From: Paraburkholderia sp. BCC1885
Lineage (GTDB): Bacteria > Pseudomonadota > Gammaproteobacteria > Burkholderiales > Burkholderiaceae
Length of the DNA: 64,000 nt
NCBI RefSeq assembly: GCF_900996235.1
Contig: NZ_CAAJGM010000022.1
Coordinates: 1-64,000, forward strand
Reading direction: 5' to 3'
The first letter of the stretch is position 1, and each line of letters starts with the position of its first letter. The notes under the pieces were generated by a model. The model had not been told where the DNA came from. It saw only the letters and a program-made list of their open reading frames with translations, and did not search any database. Positions 26,413-33,938 of the stretch are shown here, piece by piece. The translations under genes and the position numbers were made by a program.

Positions 26413-28215
26413 ATGCGATTGACCCGACTCGTGCCATTGGCGCTTGCCCTCTCGATAGCCTTCGCCCAGCCAGCTCTGGCGGAGCGCGTCGATAGTGGCG
26501 TCCCGGGGATGATTTTCGATCATGACGTGCCCGTCACCATGACCGATGACTTGAAGTTGCGCGTCAATATTTATCGCCCGGACAAGCCCGGTCGGTATCC
26601 GGTATTAATGCTGATGGGGCCCTACGGAAAAGATACGCGGCTTGCCGATGCTCCAGCCTATAAGACGTCGTGGGCCAAACTGATCGCCAAGTATCCGGAC
26701 CTCTGCAAGCAGTCCTCGTGCCGCTACATCCGGTTCGAGGCGCCCGACCCCGAACGCTGGGTTCCGAACGGTTATGTCGTCATCCACGCCGACGTGCGGG
26801 GCGCCGGCGCCTCCCCCGGCGTGCTCGATCCGATGTCCCCGCGCGAGACCGAAGACTATGCGACGCTGATCACCTGGGCGGCGCACCAGCCCTGGAGCAC
26901 GGGCAAGGTCGGTCTTCTGGGAACCTCGTTCCACGCTATCAATCAATATCAGGTCGCCGCTTTACAGCCTAAAGGGCTCGCCGCGATCCTCCCCTGGGAG
27001 GGCGCGTTCGATCCCTATCGTGAGATAGCCTATTCTGGCGGGATTCTGAACCCCGCATGGCAGTTTTGGTGGGACCATCAGGTGGTGCCCAACCAGAATG
27101 GGAATGGAGAGACGTCGCTCATCGATTCCATCGGCGGTGGCAAAGATACCGGAGCGCCTCTGTCGCCCGAGCTTTTGAAGAAGAACCGCGTCGCGCCAGT
27201 CGAAACCTTCGCAAGACATCCCTTTGACGATGCCTATTATCGCGCGCTGACAGCGGACGGGAGCCGGATTACGGTACCTCTTCTCGATGTGGCCAACTGG
27301 GCGGGTTGGAGCACCAAGGGCTATCTGGCAGCGGCCAGCAAGTCCAAATGGCTGCGCATCGAAACCGGAGATCATCTGACGCCCTTCTATTCGGACGAGG
27401 CACTCGCGCTGCAGAAGCGGTTCTTTGACCATTACCTAAAAGGCGTCGACAACGGCTGGGAAAAGGAAGCGCCGGTTGCCGTGGAGGTCAGGCGTCCGGA
27501 TGGTGCCACTTGGCGCGAGGAAACCGCGTGGCCTCTACCGGGCACGCGCTGGGAACGCTGGTATCTAGACAATGCGAGCGGCACGATGAGCCCGACCGTG
27601 GGAGTCGCGACGGCCGCTGAGAAATCCTATCCCGGAGCCGGGGATGGGCTGACGTTCACGTCCGCGCCCTTCGCCGATGAGACGGAGTTCACCGGCCCGA
27701 TCGCCGTGAGGCTCTGGGTCAGTTCCTCGACCGCGGACATGGATATTTTCGCAGCCGTCCGACTGATCGATCCAGAGGGCCGCGACGTTGTCTTTACGGG
27801 CAACAGCGACCCGAACGTGCCGCTCGGCCAGGGCTATCTTCGGGTGTCGCATCGCGCCATCGATCCGGCGAGGTCCACCGAATACGCGCCTTTCCATCCG
27901 CACCTCGCCTCGGAGCCGATGATCCCCGCGCAGCTTTACCCGGTAGACGTCGAATTTACGAATCCGACGAGTATTGTGATTCCCAAGGGATACCGCCTGG
28001 CTTTGACGATCCAGGGTAAGGACTTCGGTTACGGCCCCGGCGCGAATATCGTTCACGCTAAGGACTACGAACTTCCGGACTCAAACAATTCTGGACTTTA
28101 CTATTTGGCTCATCCGAACCGCGATCCTGCTCTTTACGGCGGGACGGACACGGTTGCGACGGGCGGGGAACATGCATCGTACCTATTGATGCCTTACATC
28201 CCACGGCGTCAGTAA
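26413..28215 (+). CDS. Secreted CocE/NonD family hydrolase (S15 peptidase/esterase fold)
   Basis: 600 residues. Signal peptide LTRLVPLALALSIAFAQPALA (cleavage near residue 23), so periplasmic or exported. Alpha/beta hydrolase domain with nucleophile S172 in GLLGTSFHA, the likely acid in the LDVANWAGWSTKG region and His in ETGDHLTPF; a C-terminal jelly-roll (X-Pro dipeptidyl-peptidase C domain) with FTSAPFADETEFTGPIAVRLW. The family hydrolyses esters, amides or acyl-peptides (cocaine esterase, glutaryl-7-ACA acylase). The start is placed at the signal peptide; longer in-frame extensions overlap the previous gene. Confidence 0.87.
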   Translation: MRLTRLVPLALALSIAFAQPALAERVDSGVPGMIFDHDVPVTMTDDLKLRVNIYRPDKPGRYPVLMLMGPYGKDTRLADAPAYKTSWAKLIAKYPDLCKQSSCRYIRFEAPDPERWVPNGYVVIHADVRGAGASPGVLDPMSPRETEDYATLITWAAHQPWSTGKVGLLGTSFHAINQYQVAALQPKGLAAILPWEGAFDPYREIAYSGGILNPAWQFWWDHQVVPNQNGNGETSLIDSIGGGKDTGAPLSPELLKKNRVAPVETFARHPFDDAYYRALTADGSRITVPLLDVANWAGWSTKGYLAAASKSKWLRIETGDHLTPFYSDEALALQKRFFDHYLKGVDNGWEKEAPVAVEVRRPDGATWREETAWPLPGTRWERWYLDNASGTMSPTVGVATAAEKSYPGAGDGLTFTSAPFADETEFTGPIAVRLWVSSSTADMDIFAAVRLIDPEGRDVVFTGNSDPNVPLGQGYLRVSHRAIDPARSTEYAPFHPHLASEPMIPAQLYPVDVEFTNPTSIVIPKGYRLALTIQGKDFGYGPGANIVHAKDYELPDSNNSGLYYLAHPNRDPALYGGTDTVATGGEHASYLLMPYIPRRQ

Positions 28216-28419
28216 GCGAGTCCTGTAAGGGGTGCCCGCACGCTCGTCAAGCAAAGCGGAAGTGGACGATGCCGTGTTTATCAGTGCGGAGATCGACCGA
28301 CCCCCACAACGCCATTTCTGCCATACCGCGAATTGATCCTAACCCGTGAGCAGCATGGCGCCTTGACTGAGCACCACGGCCGCGGAATTTGCAAGTTCGC
28401 CGCTCTGTCAGGAAGCGCA

Positions 28420-28466
28420 TTTTTTTTGCTACGCGGATGCTCTCCTGGACGCCGCGTAGCCTTTTT
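28420..28466. terminator. Bidirectional terminator-like hairpin
   Basis: GCTACGCGG (28428-28436) and CCGCGTAGC (28452-28460) form a 9-bp stem. T-runs flank both sides for both reading directions: CTTTTT after the right arm, and on the plus strand a run of T before the left arm that gives a purine run on the other strand. The plus-direction terminator is the better one. It lies about 200 nt after the hydrolase gene. Confidence 0.5.
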
Positions 28467-28487
28467 ATGCCGCAACTCGTCCGAGTG

Positions 28488-28580
28488 CCGCCTCGACATC
28501 TTGGCCAAATCGCTCAAGCGCATGAGTTACTCGAAGCCGGTGATGTCAACGGGAGAATCGTGCTCGAGCCGTGGGCATGA
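28488..28580 (+). pseudogene. 3' remnant of a zinc-type alcohol dehydrogenase/quinone oxidoreductase gene
   Basis: The last 30 codons read HLGQIAQAHELLEAGDVNG then RIVLEPWA and stop, the typical C terminus of NAD(P)H:quinone oxidoreductase/zinc-binding dehydrogenases. Nothing upstream matches the rest of such a protein, and a terminator-like hairpin intervenes. A gene relic. The surrounding 28216-28972 is otherwise empty. Confidence 0.55.
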
Positions 28581-28972
28581 CACCATGGGTTTCACCCGTC
28601 CCGAACCAGCCGTCTTCTTGCGCGCTCGACCCTTACCGATCGGAGATATGTATCTGCGAAGGATTATACGGAGGAGCGGTTTTTAAAAAGCCGATTGGGC
28701 ACGGTAGCTGTTTTGCGTGACTGATTACTGCGTTGCCGCAACCAGCAACCCTTCAGCTTATCGATTCTGGGTGCCAGAAGGGTTCCTTCGGCGGCCTCAC
28801 GCCCACTTTTGACCGGCGAAATCTCACACTGAGAATTTTGAAGAGGCATTGACGTTATTAAAGTAATTTGCCTAACGCGCCAAAATTTTCCCGTGCATCA
28901 CAATATTTAGACGGCTCGAACGTCATGCCCCGTGTATGTCCCTTTTGCGGCCTAAGAGGACGGAGTTGTCCG

Positions 28973-29619
28973 ATGCAAATGAAAACGATCGTCATAGTGG
29001 GTGCCGGGCCTCGTCTCGGTCTCGCGATCGCCAAGCGATTTGGCAGGGAAGGGTATCGTGCTGTGCTGATCGCGCGGCGCGCCGAACCACTCGCCACTAT
29101 GACGGCGACGCTTGGGGAAGAGGGAATAGAGGCGAAAGGCTATGTCGCCGACGTGACCGACGAGGAATCTCTCGAGCGTGCGTTCATGCAGATCAACAGG
29201 GTTTCGGGGCAATCGACATCCTGGAATATAGTCCGCTGACCCGAATAGCCGTTCCTTCGTCGCAGGTGGACACCGAAGCCGCACGTTTAGCCTTCAACTC
29301 TTATTTTTTGGGCGCTGTTGCTTACGTTCAGCAAGTCCTCCCGTCGATGCGGGAACGCGGGGTCGGGATGATCCTGCTTACCGTAGGGCGCGCCGCAAAG
29401 TACACGATATGGCAGATTGGATCTGCAGGCCCGATGGCCGCGGCGCTACGCACCTATGCGTTAAGCCTTAATGCTGAGCTCGCCACAGAAAATATCTATG
29501 TCGCTTGCGCAACAGTTTGCGTGAAGATCGAGCCAGGGTGGTCCGAAAAGATTGCGGATACCTATTGGACCATGCACACAGAACGAAATTCACCGGAAGG
29601 AATCGTGGACTATGTATAA
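28973..29619 (+). pseudogene. Frameshifted short-chain dehydrogenase
   Basis: Begins MQMKTIVIVGAGPRLGLAIA (Rossmann motif GAGPRLG) and reads as an SDR to about residue 75. Between about 29195 and 29207 the frame shifts; the new frame continues as FGAIDILEYSP and then a normal SDR body with QQVLPSMRERGVGMILLT, ending at 29619. A single-base indel explains it. Unless the frameshift is a sequencing error, the gene is dead. The catalytic YxxxK is not obvious (GRAAKYTIWQIGSAGP instead). Confidence 0.75.
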
Positions 29620-29849
29620 CCGTTTGTCAGAACGTATGAAGCATAGGCGTCCGACCTTGCTCGTCGATGTGATTACGGCGCCGTGATCGGCGTCTGTGTG
29701 TGTCTAGTGGGCAGCGACAAATCAAATGAACGCCCCCGCCCATCAGACGTGAGGAGTTAGAAAGCGGTGGACCCTCACGGGCCGACGGCATCAAAGTGCC
29801 AAAACTGGAAGATCATTAAGGTCTTCACAGGCTAACCGGAGGGTCCCAA

Positions 29850-30374
29850 ATGAAGTGTACGACGGTCGGGGTAGACATTGCGAAGTCGGTGTTCCAACTT
29901 CACTGGGTGGATGCTGACACGGGGGAGATCCTCAGCCGGCAGCTCAAACGGGCGATATTTCTTGAGCACTTCGCAAACCGAGCTCCTTGCCTGATCGGGA
30001 TGGAAGCATGCGGCGGGGCTCAGCATTGGGCACGGCGGTTGATTGAGATGGGCCACCAGGTGAAACTGATGCCAGCGAAGTTCGTCAAAGCCTTCGTGAT
30101 TGGCAATAAGAATGATCCGGCAGACGCACGCGCGATCTGGATGGTTGCCCAGATGCCAAGTAAAGCGGTCGCGGTGAAGACCGAGGCGCAGCAGGCAGTG
30201 TTGGCGCTGCACCGGATGCGGCAACAGAAGGTTAAGTTCCGGACCGCACAGATGAACGGTCTGCGCGGGCTGCTCACCGAGTACGGCGAAGTGATAAGCA
30301 AGAGCCGGGCAGCGCTGGACAAAGCGATTCCTGCGGTACTTGCGAGACTTGCCGAGCGTGGACGGCGACAATGA
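29850..30374 (+). mobile_element. IS110-family transposase, N-terminal fragment
   Basis: 174 residues of a protein normally about 330-340. The DEDD nuclease domain is partly present: VGVDIAKSVFQLHW (first Asp), IGMEACGGAQHWAR (Glu) and KNDPADARAIW (Asp box). The C-terminal transposase_20 half with the active-site serine is missing. GGAGGGTCCCAA precedes the ATG. The sequence switches at about 30370 to the start of another IS fragment, which probably cut it. Confidence 0.85.
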
Positions 30375-30517
30375 GCTTGTCCGGTGTAGCGGCGATCATC
30401 TTGGCCGGTAGTGAGGAGTCGCAGGCGGCGTAGCCGCCGGAGACGACGAGCTGCCGGCGGCGCCGGTTCGGCGGAGGCATACGATGGCTGACTGAGGCTA
30501 AAACAAGCAGTCGGTCT

Positions 30518-30615
30518 ATGTCTGGAATCCGCGTTACTGACCAACAGGTCCGCCTCTACATGACTAATCGCAAACACCACTCCCAGAAGATCGCTGCCGC
30601 TAAGTCTGGCATGTG
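30518..30615 (+). mobile_element. IS21-family transposase (istA) 5' fragment
   Basis: From ATG 30518 the frame reads MSGIRVTDQQVRLYM then RKHHSQKIAAAKSG, the N-terminal helix-turn-helix of IstA. After about 32 codons it runs directly into nitrilase-like sequence in another frame, so the rest of the IS is deleted. The GC-rich stretch 30375-30517 is probably its left end. Confidence 0.6.
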
Positions 30616-30847
30616 CCGGGACGGAAGGATTCCAGGTCTTCGACACTTTCCACGGGCGCATAGGGATCCTGCTGGGATATGACGGCATGTTTCCGGAATC
30701 GAGCCGGGCACTGGCGCTTTCAGGCGCGGAAATTCTCGTGTGGTGCTGCGCCTGGGAACATCCCTCCCAGCGCACCCTGCTGACGGTACCGAAGGCCGAA
30801 GACAATCGCGTCTACGTGGTCTGGGCGAACCGTGCCGATGCACCGCT
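30612..30847 (+). pseudogene. Internal fragment of a carbon-nitrogen hydrolase (nitrilase-fold) gene
   Basis: In the frame of ATG 30687 the text reads GFQVFDTFHGRIGILLGYDG, then MFPESSRALALSGAEILVW and EDNRVYVVWANRADAP. This is the core around the usual catalytic cysteine, which is Gly here (LLGYDG instead of LICYDG). Both ends are missing: the IS21 fragment cuts the front and LysR text follows at about 30850. Confidence 0.7.
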
Positions 30848-30849
30848 TA

Positions 30850-31275
30850 CACACAAAGTTTTTCGCAGGCGGGACGTGAACTCGGGCTGTCCCAGCCTTC
30901 GGCGTCGCGACTCATTGCTGAACTCGAAAAACATCGGAGGTATGCTCCTGCAGCGTCACACCCGTGCAGTCGCGGTGACGGAGGCTGGGATAGCGCTATC
31001 TCGCGCGAGTCGAAAAAATCCTGGCGGACGTCGACGACGCGAACAACGAGGCGAGGGACATGGACGAATTGCGCGGCCACCTTAAGATCGGTGCCTCCTC
31101 GAGCTTTGCAACTCGGAAACTTGTTCCGGCGCCATCACGTTTTGTGACGCTGCATCTCGAACTGAATGTTGACCTATGTATTGAGACGAACGACAGGACC
31201 TCGTCACCGAGAGTATCGATCTGGCATTGCGCGTAGGCGCGTTCTGCGATTCAAGCATAGTGGCGCGCAGCGTTG
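30850..31275 (+). pseudogene. Degenerate LysR-family regulator
   Basis: LysR text appears in pieces over several frames: SFSQAGRELGLSQPSASRLI (helix-turn-helix), MLLQRHTRAVAVTEAG, YLARVEKILADVDDANNEA, GHLKIGASSSFATRKLVPAP and SIDLALRVGAFCDSSIVAR. At least three frameshifts separate them. The coding order is preserved, so this is one decayed gene lacking its first codons and its end, where it meets the convergent relic at 31293. Confidence 0.75.
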
Positions 31276-31292
31276 TCGCTGTGGCTGAATCG

Positions 31293-31842
31293 TTAGAGCC
31301 AATCGTTGGGAAAGGCCGCTTCGAGGAAGCGCATAAAAACCTTGACCTTGCCGCTGGCGAACCGCCGCGACGCATGGAGTCCCCAGATCTCCGCCGGTGG
31401 CCCGGCGGCGGCGCCCCAGCACACGAGTTGGCCGGAAGCCAAATCCTCGGCCACGAGCATGCGGGGAAGCCTAGCCGCGCCAATACCCGTCCGCACCGCG
31501 TCGCGGACCATAAGTAGGGATGGTAGTCGCAAGACCGGCCGCAGCGGAATTTCTATCTCGCCCCTCGGGCCCTGAACGCGCCAGAAATCACCACCGGGTA
31601 AGGAACTCATGACGACACAAGGCACCGGCTTGCGCAGCGGGCCAGGTTCTTCCGGCGGATATTCGAGCGAAGCGGCCGCTACGATCAGAAGCTGGTCTCG
31701 AACGAAACAGCGACCGACTAAATCTGCGTCCGGCTTTGGATTGACGCGTACCGCTCTACCACCGAGCGCGGGCCAATGGGCCAAACTCGATAGGCCATAA
31801 ATTCCTCCGAAGCGGATAGTCGCGCGATCGGCGGCGAACGCA
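31293..31842 (-). pseudogene. C-terminal fragment of a LysR-family regulator
   Basis: An open minus-strand frame with the LysR effector domain: TIRFGGIYGLSSLAHWPA, LPSLLMVRDAVRTGIGAARLP and the typical ending VKVFMRFLEAAFPNDWL. The DNA-binding domain is absent; upstream codons overlap the GFA gene. A relic of a second, convergent LysR gene. Confidence 0.7.
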
Positions 31843-32250
31843 CTAGGGCACCTGAGGATAGTGGGGAATTGCTTGACTAAGGCAAACCCACGGTTGCGCA
31901 CTGGATGTCCAGATATCCAGCATCGGCTGAAACTCCGACGAATTGTCCAGTGTAGGGAAACGAATGGACATCACTTCTGGAGCAGTTTCGCCACGTGTGA
32001 ACAGAGGAGCGCCGCAATCGGAGCAAAAGCTGCGAGTCGCGTGCCTGCCACTGCCAGCACGAACCGAGTACGTCTTCGGCTTGCCGGTGATCGTTACGTC
32101 CGACACCCGCACGATGAAGCCGGAAGCGAAAGGAGCGCCACTTGCGCGCTGGCAGTCCAGGCAGTGGCAGTTCAGCGTCGCAACAGGGGCGCGCGAACAT
32201 CTATAGCGGATCGACCCGCATGCACACCCGCCGGAAAATGGAGCAGTCAT
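31843..32250 (-). CDS. GFA family (glutathione-dependent formaldehyde-activating enzyme-like) protein
   Basis: 135 residues with the zinc-binding pattern of the GFA/CENP-V fold: GGCACG near residue 8, NCHCLDCQRASGAPF near 30 and FCSDCGAPLF near 77. The named founding activity is glutathione-formaldehyde condensation, but most family members have no proven reaction. Its length is normal and the frame intact, in contrast to the relics beside it. No co-transcribed partner is apparent. Confidence 0.83.
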   Translation of the reverse strand: MTAPFSGGCACGSIRYRCSRAPVATLNCHCLDCQRASGAPFASGFIVRVSDVTITGKPKTYSVRAGSGRHATRSFCSDCGAPLFTRGETAPEVMSIRFPTLDNSSEFQPMLDIWTSSAQPWVCLSQAIPHYPQVP

Positions 32251-32398
32251 ATCGCTGTTTCCTCTTGTCGCCTACTGCCCTTTGTTTGCCGGCCGGCGTC
32301 GAGTTCATTGTCGATGAGGCGATCGCTCAAATAGCCGTATAAATTCGCCGGCAACCTACCGGACTCTGCCAGTAATGCGCTTTCTTCTGGACGCTTGG

Positions 32399-32611
32399 TC
32401 ATGCCGACGCCACTTTGATGGCTTGCGTCACGACGCCTGCCGCTCGAAATTCCTGTGCAACGATCTCATTGAAACTCTGCGTCGGACTCATTTCGCACAA
32501 CATGCCGACCTTGATCCAGAAGGCCGCCTGCGCGTTGATCGACCGGCACGAGACTACGCTCGCTTTGCGTAATTGATCGTGCAGGTCATCGTCGATATTC
32601 ACAATGCCCAT
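32399..32611 (-). CDS. ParD-like antitoxin, orphan
   Basis: 70 residues. MGIVNIDDDLHDQLRKAS and SINAQAAFWIKVGMLCE match the ParD-like antitoxin family, small ribbon-helix-helix proteins that bind their own operator. No ParE-like or other toxin reading frame follows on the minus strand; the next gene downstream is GFA. It may be a solitary antitoxin or a leftover of a toxin-antitoxin pair. It is divergent from the MarR gene. Confidence 0.72.
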   Translation of the reverse strand: MGIVNIDDDLHDQLRKASVVSCRSINAQAAFWIKVGMLCEMSPTQSFNEIVAQEFRAAGVVTQAIKVASA

Positions 32612-32724
32612 GCTGTTCTATCTATATGAAATGTATGCGAATCATATATTCGTGTCCGTGCCTGTGCAAGTGATCGCTGCGGATTCGACATCTGCTGCGA
32701 GCTTCCCAGAATCGCCACTTGCAC

Positions 32725-32743
32725 TATATATAATAGCTATATA
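32725..32743. promoter_or_regulatory. A/T-rich palindromic site in the marR promoter
   Basis: ATAGCTAT (32733-32740) is a perfect 8-bp palindrome flanked by TATATA on the left and ATA on the right, ending 12 nt before the MarR start codon, in an otherwise GC-rich surround. A TATAAT sequence overlaps it. Such sites fit autoregulation by a MarR protein; this is inference. Confidence 0.4.
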
Positions 32744-32754
32744 AAATAGTAATA

Positions 32755-33192
32755 ATGGACGATCAGAATGTTCGGCGATTCCGTAAGCAGATCAAGATGC
32801 TGCGGCGTCGCTTGGGGCGAGAGTTACTCCCTGCCGAAGGGCTTACGCGTACCGGGCTCCAAGTCTTGGCAGTAATTTGCCGGGCAGAGGGGCTGACGCC
32901 GCATGACGTCGGCAATGAACTACGGATGGCGAGCTCGAATGTCGCTGCCGCACTCCGCACGCTGGAGTCTCGCGGCTTGGTAAGGCGCGTCAGGTCTCTA
33001 CAAGACAGGAGACGCGTGAATCTCGTGGCAACCGAGGCCGGTTCCGATCTGGTGGCCGGCTTCCGCAACGAGCGAGATACCTGGCTCGGACGCGCCATCG
33101 CTGCGAAGCTCAGCGAGGAAGAGTGCGCGGTTCTGTTGCTCGCGGGAGCGCTCATGGAGCGACTTGCGGGCTTCGATTCCACAGAAGACTGA
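32755..33192 (+). CDS. MarR family transcriptional regulator
   Basis: 145 residues with a winged helix: LTPHDVGNELRMASSNVAAA as recognition helices, then LRTLESRGLVRRVRSLQDRRRVNL as the wing with the conserved DxRxxx pattern. It heads a three-gene run with the isochorismatase-like gene and the ABC exporter and probably represses it in the absence of a toxic ligand (inference from family and context). Confidence 0.85.
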   Translation: MDDQNVRRFRKQIKMLRRRLGRELLPAEGLTRTGLQVLAVICRAEGLTPHDVGNELRMASSNVAAALRTLESRGLVRRVRSLQDRRRVNLVATEAGSDLVAGFRNERDTWLGRAIAAKLSEEECAVLLLAGALMERLAGFDSTED

Positions 33193-33341
33193 GCGGCGCC
33201 ATCAACTTTGATCTGCTCGTGCAGCCGACGCTTCTCGGCCGCTGTCCAGCACGCTGGTCTCGGCACCGTAGCCGCACCAATCACATTCAGACCAGTCGAC
33301 GAGCGCGCAAGAAATCCGTCGATCTACCGAGAGGAGCAACC

Positions 33342-33938
33342 ATGCCATTAACCGCCATCGATGAGACGCCTGTCCTGATCATCGTCGATCTGCAGAAGGG
33401 CATCGGCGGCTCGCGACTGCAGTTTTTCGACAGCGTCGTGAGTAACTCCCGTCGTCTGGCCGACGCGTTTCGTGCTCGCGGCCTGCCAGTCGTGTTGGTC
33501 AACGTGGTCGGCGGATCCCCTGGCCGAACCGAGGCTCGCCAGGCCCGCAGCGATGACGCTGGACAGCCGCGGGCCCGGCCGGAAGGCTGGACCGAGCTAC
33601 GCGACGAACTTGATCCGCAGGACAGTGACATCCGGGTCACGAAGAAGACCTGGGGTGCGTTCCACGGCACCGGTCTAGCCGAGATACTCGCTACCCGCGG
33701 TGTCACCCAGGCCGTCATAACGGGGGTGGCGACCAGTATCGGAGTGGAGTCCACGGCCCGCTCGGCATACGAGCACGGGCTGCATGTCGTTCTCGCCACC
33801 GATGCGATGACCGATCCCAATCCTGAGGCGCATCGCAACAGTCTCGACCATATCTTCCCCCGTCTGGGCGAGAGGGCAACCACTGATGAGATCCTGGACA
33901 AGCTGTCCGCCTCTGGCATCTTAGCTGGCGCTGCGTGA
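33342..33938 (+). CDS. Isochorismatase-like hydrolase lacking the catalytic cysteine
   Basis: 198 residues, alpha/beta hydrolase-like cysteine-hydrolase fold. D16 in IIVDLQKG and K101/K102 in RVTKKTWGAF are present, but the nucleophile position in GVATSIGVESTAR is Gly134 instead of Cys. This variant (SIGVESTAR) recurs in part of the family, so it may be functional in an unknown way. GAGAGGAGC precedes the ATG. Its stop overlaps the GTG of the ABC gene (GTGA), so the two are translationally coupled. Confidence 0.83.
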   Translation: MPLTAIDETPVLIIVDLQKGIGGSRLQFFDSVVSNSRRLADAFRARGLPVVLVNVVGGSPGRTEARQARSDDAGQPRARPEGWTELRDELDPQDSDIRVTKKTWGAFHGTGLAEILATRGVTQAVITGVATSIGVESTARSAYEHGLHVVLATDAMTDPNPEAHRNSLDHIFPRLGERATTDEILDKLSASGILAGAA

